A stretch of DNA of 64,000 nucleotides. Origin: Flavobacterium supellecticarium (lineage in GTDB: Bacteria; Bacteroidota; Bacteroidia; Flavobacteriales; Flavobacteriaceae). A program made the position numbers and the translations under genes. Within the stretch, counting starts at the first letter, position 1. Every line of letters begins with the position of its first letter. The stretch lies in assembly GCF_004801375.1 (NCBI RefSeq), contig NZ_SSNZ01000001.1, forward strand, positions 186,001-250,000. The letters run 5' to 3'. Under the pieces are notes generated by a model. It made no database searches. It saw only the letters and a program-made list of their open reading frames with translations, and was not told where the DNA came from. Shown here piece by piece: positions 8,854-15,883 of this stretch.

Positions 8854-10047
8854 ATGTCATTGACCCCATTTACCAGACAACAATTACTTCCACAAGAAGA
8901 AAAGTTAGAAATCGCCAAACAAAAAGGTGAACTTTTTATCGGGATACCCAAAGAGATCTCTTACCAGGAACGAAGAATATGTCTGACACCAGATGCGGTT
9001 AATTCGCTGACATTCCACGGACATCGCGTTTTGATCGAGTCCGGAGCAGGGGAGAGTTCCAGTTTTACGGATCGGGAATATAGCGAGGCGGGTGCGGAAA
9101 TTACAAAAGATCGAAAAAAGATTTTTAGTTGTCCGATGATTTTAAAAGTAGAGCCACCTACGATAGATGAAATTCACCTGATGAATCCGCAAACACTGGT
9201 GATTTCGGCTATACAGCTTAAAACGCAACGCAAGGCTTATTTTGAGGCTTTGGCGGAAAAAAGAGTCACTGCACTGGCATTTGAGTTTATCCGGGATGAA
9301 GACGGCTCGTATCCGGCGGTAAAATCGCTGAGTGAAATTGCCGGTACCGCATCGGTATTGATCGCAGCAGAGTTGATGATCAACCAATCATTCGGAAAAG
9401 GACTTTTGCTCGGAAACATAACCGGAGTACGACCCACAGAAGTCGTAATCCTTGGGGCGGGAACCGTAGCCGAATATGCGGCGCGAACGGCCATCGGATT
9501 AGGCGCCAGCGTAAAAGTATTTGACAATTCGATTACCAAACTACGCCGACTACAAAACACCTTAAACCAACGTATCTTTACGTCCACCATACAAGAAAAA
9601 TCACTTTTAAAATCCTTAATGCGTTGCGATGTAGCCATCGGATGTATGAAAGGGAAAAACCGCGCTCCGATTATCGTATCGGAAACCATGGTTGAAAACA
9701 TGAAACGTGGCGCCATTATTATCGATGTGAGTATTGATACCGGTGGTTGCTTTGAAACATCAGAAATCACCACGCACGAAAAGCCGACTTTTATCAAGCA
9801 TAATGTGGTGCATTATTGTGTGCCGAATATACCATCGCGCTATTCCAAAACAGCTTCGATGTCGATTAGTAATATTATTACGCCGTTCCTGCTTCAAATT
9901 GCCGAAGATGGCGGTGTGGAAAGTGCGATCCGCTGCAATCGTTCGCTAAAGAACGGGATTTATTTTTATCATGGTATTTTGACCAACCGATCCATATCCG
10001 ATTGGTTTTCGATTCCGTACCGCGATATCAACCTGATTGTTTTTTAG
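8854..10047 (+). CDS. ald: Alanine dehydrogenase
   Basis: NAD-dependent oxidoreductase interconverting L-alanine with pyruvate and ammonia in the cytoplasm. The 397-residue protein starts at the ATG at 8854 (MSLTPFTRQQ); an in-frame TTG four codons earlier is weaker. It shows the AlaDh/PNT N-terminal domain (GIPKEISYQERRICLTP, with the Lys/Arg substrate pocket) and the Rossmann domain motif VVILGAGTVAEYAARTAIGLGA near residue 200. The catalytic-loop region HYCVPNIPSRYSKTAS is present. Length is near the family norm, with a C-terminal extension seen in flavobacterial versions. It lies 74 bases after tsaE. Confidence 0.93.
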   Translation: MSLTPFTRQQLLPQEEKLEIAKQKGELFIGIPKEISYQERRICLTPDAVNSLTFHGHRVLIESGAGESSSFTDREYSEAGAEITKDRKKIFSCPMILKVEPPTIDEIHLMNPQTLVISAIQLKTQRKAYFEALAEKRVTALAFEFIRDEDGSYPAVKSLSEIAGTASVLIAAELMINQSFGKGLLLGNITGVRPTEVVILGAGTVAEYAARTAIGLGASVKVFDNSITKLRRLQNTLNQRIFTSTIQEKSLLKSLMRCDVAIGCMKGKNRAPIIVSETMVENMKRGAIIIDVSIDTGGCFETSEITTHEKPTFIKHNVVHYCVPNIPSRYSKTASMSISNIITPFLLQIAEDGGVESAIRCNRSLKNGIYFYHGILTNRSISDWFSIPYRDINLIVF

Positions 10048-10057
10048 CAACTGTTGT

Positions 10058-10088
10058 TTGGCATAGCGCTAAACAAATAGTACTTTTG
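10058..10088 (+). promoter_or_regulatory. Promoter of the DUF4258 gene (TTG-N20-TACTTTTG)
   Basis: A -33 TTG at 10058-10060 and a -7 box TACTTTTG at 10081-10088 are separated by 20 bases, matching the Bacteroidota consensus. It lies 17 bases before the ATG at 10106. Confidence 0.75.
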
Positions 10089-10105
10089 CAGCAAATTAAA
10101 AGATT

Positions 10106-10480
10106 ATGAAATTCAAATTCCGTCTGGCGTATTATTTATTTGGTTTATTATTGGGATCGATGTTCCTGGCATTTTTCTTTAAAGAGAAAAAAACGGAGTT
10201 TTGCTATTTGCCCAATTGTCGGGTTTTAAAGGATTTGAGAAGTAAACCGATTACGTATTCGGATGCAACCACGGCAAAGTTTGCTGAAAATTGGGTATCA
10301 TTAGAGGATATTAAAAAGACCTTACAACATGGAGACGTTGATTTTTCAAAAAGCAATGTTCCTATGGATAAAGGAAAGTTGTATGTTGTTGAAGGTAGAA
10401 ATGCTAATAATGAGGATATTATGGTAGAGGTGATCAATTACAGTGACAGGGTGATTGTAAAAGATGTAAAAAAAGAGTAA
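10106..10480 (+). CDS. DUF4258 domain protein with N-terminal membrane anchor
   Basis: A 124-residue protein with an uncleaved hydrophobic N-terminus (residues 5-25, FRLAYYLFGLLLGSMFLAFFF), a short Cys pair (FCYLPNCRVL) and a soluble C-terminal region SLEDIKKTLQHGDVDF...YVVEGRNANNEDIMVEVINYSDRVIVKDVKK, which fits the DUF4258 fold. No catalytic residues are evident and the function is unknown. It has its own consensus promoter and precedes the tRNA-Val gene, so it probably belongs to the chromosomal backbone. Confidence 0.75.
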   Translation: MKFKFRLAYYLFGLLLGSMFLAFFFKEKKTEFCYLPNCRVLKDLRSKPITYSDATTAKFAENWVSLEDIKKTLQHGDVDFSKSNVPMDKGKLYVVEGRNANNEDIMVEVINYSDRVIVKDVKKE

Positions 10481-10497
10481 TTATTTTTTTAAAACAC

Positions 10498-10527
10498 TTG
10501 TAAAGTCGAATAACTTGACTATATTTG
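10498..10527 (+). promoter_or_regulatory. Promoter of tRNA-Val copy 1 (TTG-N19-TATATTTG)
   Basis: TTG at 10498-10500, 19 bases, TATATTTG at 10520-10527. The second tRNA-Val at 45378 has the same spacing and boxes, and both are followed by a near-identical GCACCCG(C/T)AATCAG leader, so these are paralogous tRNA transcription units. Confidence 0.85.
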
Positions 10528-10566
10528 CACCCGCAATCAGCAACAAGTATGTTGGTTGAAACATAA

Positions 10567-10641
10567 GGGCGATTAGCTCAGCTGGTTCAGAGCACCTCGT
10601 TTACACCGAGGGGGTCGGGGGTTCGAACCCCTCATCGCCCA
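10567..10641 (+). tRNA. tRNA-Val (anticodon UAC), integration site of the mobile element
   Basis: A 75-base cloverleaf with acceptor stem GGGCGAT/ATCGCCC, D-arm TAGCTCAGCTGGTTCAGAGC, anticodon arm CCTCG-TTTACAC-CGAGG with anticodon TAC, T-arm GGGGGTTCGAACCCC and discriminator A. Its 3' end is the left copy of a 24-base repeat that recurs at 36865-36888. The next bases are CCA, supplied by the element. The other copy at 45378 and the right-end sequence do not encode CCA. The sequence is identical to the second tRNA-Val in the window. Confidence 0.97.
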
Positions 10642-10642
10642 C
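10619..10642 (+). repeat. Left attachment repeat (attL) in tRNA-Val 3' end
   Basis: The 24 bases from GGGTTCGAACC to CGCCCAC are identical to 36865-36888. The repeat covers half of the T-arm, the acceptor 3' strand, the discriminator and one further C. Confidence 0.93.
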
Positions 10643-10653
10643 CAAGAAAACCC

Positions 10654-10686
10654 AAGCCCCGCAAGGATTCCTCTGCGGGGCTTTTT
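10654..10686 (+). terminator. Element-borne terminator replacing the tRNA-Val terminator
   Basis: AAGCCCCGCA...TGCGGGGCTT stem followed by T-run, 12 bases beyond the tRNA. The terminator this tRNA probably used originally is now at the far end of the element. Confidence 0.85.
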
Positions 10687-10688
10687 CT

Positions 10689-10709
10689 TTGGTACAACAT
10701 AGGTACAAC
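10689..10709 (+). repeat. Left integrase arm-type repeat
   Basis: GGTACAACATAGGTACAAC at 10691-10709 (plus two flanking T) is identical to the segment at 36742-36762 near the right end. Each copy holds two GGTACAAC units 11 bases apart, one helical turn. This is the expected look of tyrosine-recombinase arm sites; binding is inferred. Confidence 0.65.
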
Positions 10710-11210
10710 TTAAATTTTAGCAGTTCGTAAGTATAACCCTATTAGTTTGCCAGTTTTGGCGCCTGTATAGGCTTTTCCCTTTTTAGCAAAACCTAATTTT
10801 TGCAGTAAGAATTTCATGCTATTTTCATCATTTTCTTCGGTAGTGGCAAAGATATTCTTACCACTTATCTTTTCTAAAAGTCTATTGCATAAGTCTTTTG
10901 CAATTCCCTTTCCACGATATCTTTCTTCATTAACTATATATATATAGCCGAGTTCAAAATCATATTCATCCGCCAGTTCTGGTATCTCGGCTTTTGCAAA
11001 AGGAGTTTTATAAACTTGCTTGATAGCACCAATACCTATTGGTCTGTCGTTATCATACACCATGCCCAGAAATGAGCATGATTTGATTTTTTCGATATTC
11101 GGGTTTGCTACTTGCCCTTGCTTAATAAGCAGATTTAAATATAAATTCAATTGCTCATCTTCGAAATTTTCAGGTACGTCAACTTTATATTTCATTTTAT
11201 AACTGTACAT
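10710..11210 (-). CDS. GNAT-family N-acetyltransferase
   Basis: A 166-residue acetyltransferase. The acetyl-CoA motif RYRGKGIAKDLCNRLLEK (around residue 115) fits the Q/RxxGxG/A signature, preceded by the strand YDFELGYIYIVNEE and followed by NSMKFLLQKLGFAKKGKAY, the usual GNAT C-terminal part. The first Met could also be residue 6 (MKYKVDVP, start 11195). It is the outermost gene of the element's left end, reading toward the tRNA, so likely cargo. The substrate is unknown; relatives act on amino-acid or antibiotic amines, and nothing in the sequence decides this. Confidence 0.78.
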   Translation of the reverse strand: MYSYKMKYKVDVPENFEDEQLNLYLNLLIKQGQVANPNIEKIKSCSFLGMVYDNDRPIGIGAIKQVYKTPFAKAEIPELADEYDFELGYIYIVNEERYRGKGIAKDLCNRLLEKISGKNIFATTEENDENSMKFLLQKLGFAKKGKAYTGAKTGKLIGLYLRTAKI

Positions 11211-11247
11211 TTAAATGGGGCTTATTTTTTGATATAATACTAAAACA

Positions 11248-11517
11248 CTATTCCTTATCAAGCCCCTTGTCTTTTGTAAGGTCTTTGTTTGGATTACGGT
11301 CAACATTTGTAAATCGTGACATGGTTTTTTCCAATTTCTTCTCTACGGCAAACTGCATCATGCCCTTAGCAAAACCCTTGTTCCTGTCTGATTCTTGCAG
11401 ATTAGAAATACTATCATTTGAAAAATTCGGGCTGAATTGAGCCATAATATAACCCTCATTAAATCCTTTCACGTATTCGGGTGTCGGAGTAATTTCATCT
11501 TGTTCTGTATGTTCCAT
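11248..11517 (-). CDS. Small hydrophilic hypothetical protein of the element
   Basis: An 89-residue acidic/basic protein without signal or membrane segment. A Gly/Asn segment YVKGFNEGYIMAQFSP and a second RNKGFAKGMMQFAVEKK look like two copies of a KGF(x)nG(x)MxQF unit, which may form a small repeated helical fold. I do not recognise a family. It lies three bases after the HTH gene at 11521 on the same strand and is probably co-transcribed with it and with 11794-12744. A role in element maintenance or regulation is inferred only from position. Confidence 0.6.
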   Translation of the reverse strand: MEHTEQDEITPTPEYVKGFNEGYIMAQFSPNFSNDSISNLQESDRNKGFAKGMMQFAVEKKLEKTMSRFTNVDRNPNKDLTKDKGLDKE

Positions 11518-11520
11518 GAT

Positions 11521-11790
11521 CTAAAATGTGTCTCTTGAATTTTTTTCTAAATAAGAATTGATACTGTCAGTATCATAAAGAATGATTTTCTTTTCAGGCT
11601 GTGAAAAACGTATCTTCCCCTCATCCCGCAATTTCTGCAATGTGGTTTTGGATTTGACATTCAATAAGCGCATAGCTTCTTCATTGGAAACCCATTTATC
11701 GCGCAACACATTGTTTTTTTCTTTCAACCGCTCAACGACCTGTTCGACCAGTTCGTAAAAGGCTTTTTCTTCTAAACAGATTACTTGCAT
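11521..11790 (-). CDS. Helix-turn-helix (excisionase/MerR-like) DNA-binding protein
   Basis: An 89-residue protein with an N-terminal helix (FYELVEQVVERLKEKN) followed by a winged helix-turn-helix WVSNEEAMRLLNVKSKTTLQKLRDEGKIRFSQPEKKIILYDTDSINSYLEKN (about 34-85). This matches the HTH_17 family of excisionases and plasmid regulators common in Bacteroidota mobile elements. It may regulate the element or act as its recombination directionality factor. It sits three bases from both neighbours, so all three minus-strand genes form an operon diverging from 12816. Confidence 0.8.
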   Translation of the reverse strand: MQVICLEEKAFYELVEQVVERLKEKNNVLRDKWVSNEEAMRLLNVKSKTTLQKLRDEGKIRFSQPEKKIILYDTDSINSYLEKNSRDTF

Positions 11791-11793
11791 AAA

Positions 11794-12744
11794 TTAGTCT
11801 TTATCAAGGCTTACGTCAGGGGTCTTGTTTGGCGAGTTATCACTGCCTTTGCTACCCAAATAGCTATAACTTACCTCAGGTTTGCCGGTATTGTTTGCTT
11901 TTGGAATATCAGTTTTATTGATACTTTGATTTTTTAAAAAATTATCAGCCATATCGGATTTATCGGTATTCTTACTTTGGCTCATATTTTCATGAGTCTT
12001 ACCGCCGTCTTTATTTTTAGTATCGTCTTTTTCACTATCCTTTTGTGGACTGGCTGATTTATTATATTGGTCTTTGACAGATTGCAGCTTATCATTGTCC
12101 ATACCGAGTGAGACAAAGAACTTGCTGGACATAGAATGCTTCACGGCATCAGGTGACGGATTATCTCTCTGGTCATGCTTTTCTTTTTCAGACAGTCGCG
12201 TGGCTTCAAATCTGTCTTGGGTCTTGTCAAACATTTTGGCGTTATGTTCATGGGATTTATCCCGATCATACTCTTTCAATTCCCTGTCTCTATACTTATC
12301 GGCATTGTCCTGACTTTTGGTTGCTTTTTCAGGGTATTTCTTCTGATAATCGTTGATCGATTTCTTTGCTATCGGATCTTCGCGAGATATGAATTGCTCC
12401 TGTGGGTTATTGTGTCGCATTTCATTGGTTTTTTTATCGACCGCACTTTCATAGCTTGGTCGCTCGCAACCGTGTTTTTCTGCTAATTGTGAAGCTTCTT
12501 TCTTATATCGTTCAGTTATATCCGCCTTTTCTGCATCAGTCTTTGGTTTGGACTTATCCCATTTGAAAGACCTATTGATATTAAGCATCTCATAGTTATA
12601 AACAGCTTTTCCTGCGCCACCGCTTTTACTGTCTATCGCCGTATAATAGTCTTTTGAGAGTTGGCGAAAATCCTTAAAACAATCATCTGTTCCAATGTTT
12701 GATACGTATTGCATCATCCAATCAGGCATTGGTCTTTTATTCAT
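11794..12744 (-). CDS. Large charged hypothetical protein of the element
   Basis: A 316-residue protein that is extremely hydrophilic, rich in Lys, Asp, Ser and Asn, with a folded-looking N-terminus (MPDWMMQYVSNIGTDDCFKD, residues 4-23) and a long low-complexity, probably disordered remainder (for example DKSDMADNFLKNQSINKTD). No signal peptide, membrane helix or enzyme motif is visible and I do not recognise the family. It is the first gene of the 12744-11248 operon and diverges from 12816. Such disordered proteins next to coupling genes are sometimes mobilization accessories; that is inference. Confidence 0.6.
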   Translation of the reverse strand: MNKRPMPDWMMQYVSNIGTDDCFKDFRQLSKDYYTAIDSKSGGAGKAVYNYEMLNINRSFKWDKSKPKTDAEKADITERYKKEASQLAEKHGCERPSYESAVDKKTNEMRHNNPQEQFISREDPIAKKSINDYQKKYPEKATKSQDNADKYRDRELKEYDRDKSHEHNAKMFDKTQDRFEATRLSEKEKHDQRDNPSPDAVKHSMSSKFFVSLGMDNDKLQSVKDQYNKSASPQKDSEKDDTKNKDGGKTHENMSQSKNTDKSDMADNFLKNQSINKTDIPKANNTGKPEVSYSYLGSKGSDNSPNKTPDVSLDKD

Positions 12745-12815
12745 AAAAACATTGATTTTATTTGAATCTTGTTGTATAATTTTTTAGAAATCAAGACTTT
12801 AAAGGTAGAAAAAAA

Positions 12816-13232
12816 ATGCCTTATGAGAAAAATTTGTTTGCTACGGCAGAAGAAAGAAACAATTTATCAGGCGAACCTATCTATGGTGAGCCAAGCAGGG
12901 ATTGGTTTTTTTTAGAGGACGGCTTGGGAGTTGAACAGTTTCGCCGTTTTGCGCCATTAGCGCGAAAAGCTCTGCGTCATTACGCCAAAGATGCTTATAA
13001 TATTTCTACGATTGATCGTTATACTGAGCGAATGGTGCGGAAACATATCTGCAATTTCATGAGAGTGAAAGTCGAGGAAAAAGTACAATACGATTGGGAG
13101 TTTATCGACAATTGCATGAAAATGGTCATCGGTGATTTACTTAAAATTGACATTCCTTATGATGAAGCTCGATTGAGTTATTTAATCCCTGAAGCACAAG
13201 TTCACGCCGATTGGGAAAAGACAATGCACTAA
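12816..13232 (+). CDS. Hypothetical protein upstream of the coupling protein
   Basis: A 138-residue soluble protein with mixed charge and aromatic content (RDWFFLEDGLGVEQFRRFAPLARKALRHYAKDAYN). No signal, membrane segment or known motif is visible, and I do not recognise it. The start ATG lies 71 bases from the divergent gene at 12744, so the two share an intergenic promoter region. It precedes the coupling ATPase, which has its own promoter. A mobilization accessory role is possible from position alone. Confidence 0.6.
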   Translation: MPYEKNLFATAEERNNLSGEPIYGEPSRDWFFLEDGLGVEQFRRFAPLARKALRHYAKDAYNISTIDRYTERMVRKHICNFMRVKVEEKVQYDWEFIDNCMKMVIGDLLKIDIPYDEARLSYLIPEAQVHADWEKTMH

Positions 13233-13269
13233 ACTTTCATATTAAGTGAATGTAAAATTTATAGTGAAT

Positions 13270-13301
13270 TTTGAAAGATTTTTTTTGCAAGTAATAATTT
13301 T
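13270..13301 (+). promoter_or_regulatory. Promoter of the coupling protein gene (TTG-N21-TAATTTTG)
   Basis: TTG at 13270-13272 and TAATTTTG at 13294-13301, 21 bases apart, 34 bases before the ATG at 13336. Confidence 0.65.
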
Positions 13302-13335
13302 GCTATATTCGTAATTAAATCATTACCAATAAATT

Positions 13336-14844
13336 ATGTTTGATTTAAACGAACCGATATTCCATATCGGCATACAAAAAGAACCGTGGACAATCGCAAA
13401 TTCGGTTCAGGGATTACAGATTTTCGGCGGTATAGGTTCTGGCAAAACATCCGGCAGCGGACGATTTTTTGCGCTTAAATATTTGTCAAAAGGTTATGGC
13501 GGTTTGGTTCTGACCGTGAAGCCTGACGAAAAAGATGAATGGGTTAAGTATTGCAAGATCGCAAATAGAGAAAGCGATTTAATTATTGTAGAGCCAAACG
13601 GCAGGCAATATTTCAATTTCTTGGAATACGAAAGCAGCCATGCAGAAAATAAAAACTATACCGATAATATTTTGCAAGTCCTGAAAACGGTTATTCGTGC
13701 CAGTGAAGAAAAATCAAGCGGCAAAGGTGACGACCCGTTTTGGGAAAACGCATCCGATATGCTGATTTCAAATACAATTGATCTTTGCCTGTTAGCCTAT
13801 GACAAAGTTTCTATTGAACTGCTCTATAATATAGCCCGCTCTGCTTTAAAATCTGAATTCTTAAAAGACAAAGGCGAAGTAGATAAGGAACAAAACGACA
13901 TCAATGCATTTGATAAGGCAATGGTTCATGCAATCGAAAAAGTGCATGAAAAAATAGCACACTGGGCTTCCACGCTGACTACAGAAGAACATTCCAAAAT
14001 GACAGATGAAGAACAGCAGGAAGCTATAAGGCAAAATGTACCTGAATCGAGGACGTTTACAGCGATCAAAGAATTTTTCTTTGAAACCTACGCAGGTTTG
14101 AATGAAAAAACACGCTCTATTGTAGATTTTACTTTTACGGGATTTTTATTTCGCTTCCTAAGAGAGCCTGTCTATTCCTTATTTTGTAATAAGCCATCCA
14201 CGTTTACTCCCGAAGATTGTTTGAACGGTAAAATCATCGTTATTAATCTTCCTGTCAAATTGTATCACAAGGTAGGGCGTGATGCCCAAATTATGTTCAA
14301 GTATATTTGGCAACGGGCAATGGAAAAACGGAATACCGCTATCAATAAACGCCCTGTTTTCTTGTGGGCGGATGAAGCGCAGAACTTTCTACATGAGCAT
14401 GATGCAGAATTTCAGGCGACAGCGCGAAGCAGCCGTATAGCAACAGTCTACCTTACACAAAATATTCCGAACTACTACGCCAATATGGGCGGCATTAAAG
14501 GAGAATACAAGGTAAAAAGCTTCTTGGGTACGCTCGCTACAAAAATGTTTCATGCCAATGCGGATATAGAAACCAACAACTATGCATCTGATCTGATAGG
14601 AGAAGCTTACGAGGAAGATATAAGCAAATCAACCAACCACCACGACGGAAATATCTCTCAAACTGAAACGATTTCGCATAAGCTGGTAAAAATCATACGT
14701 CCAGAAATATTCCACACGCTGCAAACTGGCGGAGAAAAAAACAAACTGAAAGTAACCGGCATAATCCAAGTCCAAGGATTGAAACTTCTATATGGGTTCA
14801 GTTACGATAAATTGATCTTTGACCAAGAGAAAGAGTATAAATAA
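13336..14844 (+). CDS. Type IV coupling protein (VirD4/TraG/TraD-like ATPase)
   Basis: Hexameric DNA-pumping ATPase that brings the relaxosome to a secretion channel. The 502 residues show Walker A GGIGSGKTSG at about 31-40, Walker B FLWADEAQNF at about 343-352, and the motif LTQNIPNYYANMGG typical of the TraD/TraG family. Unlike standard VirD4/TraD it has no N-terminal membrane helices: residue 1 begins almost at the ATPase core. The next gene, 24 bases downstream, encodes a membrane protein and could provide the anchor. With the relaxase it makes the element self-sufficient for docking but not for channel formation. Confidence 0.88.
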   Translation: MFDLNEPIFHIGIQKEPWTIANSVQGLQIFGGIGSGKTSGSGRFFALKYLSKGYGGLVLTVKPDEKDEWVKYCKIANRESDLIIVEPNGRQYFNFLEYESSHAENKNYTDNILQVLKTVIRASEEKSSGKGDDPFWENASDMLISNTIDLCLLAYDKVSIELLYNIARSALKSEFLKDKGEVDKEQNDINAFDKAMVHAIEKVHEKIAHWASTLTTEEHSKMTDEEQQEAIRQNVPESRTFTAIKEFFFETYAGLNEKTRSIVDFTFTGFLFRFLREPVYSLFCNKPSTFTPEDCLNGKIIVINLPVKLYHKVGRDAQIMFKYIWQRAMEKRNTAINKRPVFLWADEAQNFLHEHDAEFQATARSSRIATVYLTQNIPNYYANMGGIKGEYKVKSFLGTLATKMFHANADIETNNYASDLIGEAYEEDISKSTNHHDGNISQTETISHKLVKIIRPEIFHTLQTGGEKNKLKVTGIIQVQGLKLLYGFSYDKLIFDQEKEYK

Positions 14845-14868
14845 TAATCAACAAATACCCCCAAGCAC

Positions 14869-15657
14869 ATGAAAAAACAAGACGTTCAAAAGGAAACCTA
14901 TTTCCGCACTATGTTTAAGAGACAAAATGTAGTTAAAAATTTTATTATCAGTCTTTTTGAAAGCAGCACTTCTTTCGGTCGACTAATTATTGAAGTTTTT
15001 ATTCGTAAGAATATGGGCAGACGATATTTCAAGCTATCAGGAGCAATTATTACCGCCTTTTTTTTATTTCTTATTCCATTTTTGCCAATGGTCTTTCCAA
15101 TCTTTCTTAATTCTTACTATGCTCCCTCATTCTGGGGAACTATTAAAGAATATTGGATATGGTATCTTTTTATAGCCGTATTCCTTTATTTCTCTTATTT
15201 AAGATTTAAAGATATTAAGCACCTTAAAGCAGTTTATGACTTTGACCATTTCAGTTTATCCAGTGGCGATATATTACCATTTTACTGGCAACTAAAATTC
15301 AAAGGAAAACCTTTTTCTCCACGAACTTTGGAAATATTCATTGAGCCGCTACCGTTTTTCTTCGGTGGGATATTACTTATGTTGATCGGACAAAAGTTGC
15401 TTGGTGCATTAATTATTTTTAGTGCGATTGTGTACTGTATCAGCTATGCACGTGCCTATGCAAATGGGGATGAATTTATGCTCGATAAGATTGACAAAAG
15501 AATTTGCAACGAGGAAATCGCAAGGACATTTACAACCGATGAACCGACAGGTCGAGGGTTTCGTTTCTATGGTGAAAAGCCTAACTCCAAGCAAACTCGT
15601 GAGGATATTTACAAGGACATGGTTGACGACGATTTCGAGTTTACAGAAGCCGATTAA
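14869..15657 (+). CDS. Multi-pass membrane protein, possible coupling-protein anchor
   Basis: A 262-residue protein with a basic cytoplasmic N-terminus (1-50), hydrophobic segments near 55-80 (IITAFFLFLIPFLPMVFPIFL), 97-115 (WYLFIAVFLYFSYL) and 165-192 (PFFFGGILLMLIGQKLLGALIIF), and a charged C-terminal tail. I do not recognise the family. It lies 24 bases after the coupling ATPase, which lacks its usual membrane helices. A split coupling protein, with this gene supplying the transmembrane half, is an inference from gene order and the missing helices. Confidence 0.6.
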   Translation: MKKQDVQKETYFRTMFKRQNVVKNFIISLFESSTSFGRLIIEVFIRKNMGRRYFKLSGAIITAFFLFLIPFLPMVFPIFLNSYYAPSFWGTIKEYWIWYLFIAVFLYFSYLRFKDIKHLKAVYDFDHFSLSSGDILPFYWQLKFKGKPFSPRTLEIFIEPLPFFFGGILLMLIGQKLLGALIIFSAIVYCISYARAYANGDEFMLDKIDKRICNEEIARTFTTDEPTGRGFRFYGEKPNSKQTREDIYKDMVDDDFEFTEAD

Positions 15658-15694
15658 ATCCGTAAAGCTGTGCAACGAAATGGCATGAAAACAC

Positions 15695-15799
15695 CCCTTT
15701 GCTGTGCAAAGGGAAGATGTCTGATAGAAATAATTTAATACACGTTATCACCACGATTACGGTTTTGCCAGCATAGCCCAGATAGCATCCGGTCTATGC
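15695..15799 (+). other. Putative origin of transfer (oriT) before the relaxase
   Basis: The 226-base gap before the relaxase holds a perfect hairpin CCCTTTGC-TGT-GCAAAGGG (15695-15713) with no following T-run and a second inverted repeat GCATAG...CTATGC (15771-15776 with 15794-15799). The segment ATAGCCCAGAT at 15773-15783 matches what I recall of the nic region of plasmid R388 (ATAGCCCAGATTTAAGG), whose TrwC relaxase is of the same MobF family as the gene that follows. The comparison is from memory; position and repeats are seen directly. Confidence 0.6.
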
Positions 15800-15883
15800 C
15801 TGCATATTTAAGAATGGTTATTCGTTCTAAACGGATTACCAATACTCACGATTTACCGACAGAACAATATAAACACACGTCCT

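Noticed and set aside
9237..9797. Minus-strand open frame opposite ald
   Set aside because: Shadow of the alanine dehydrogenase gene; the protein has no recognizable pattern.
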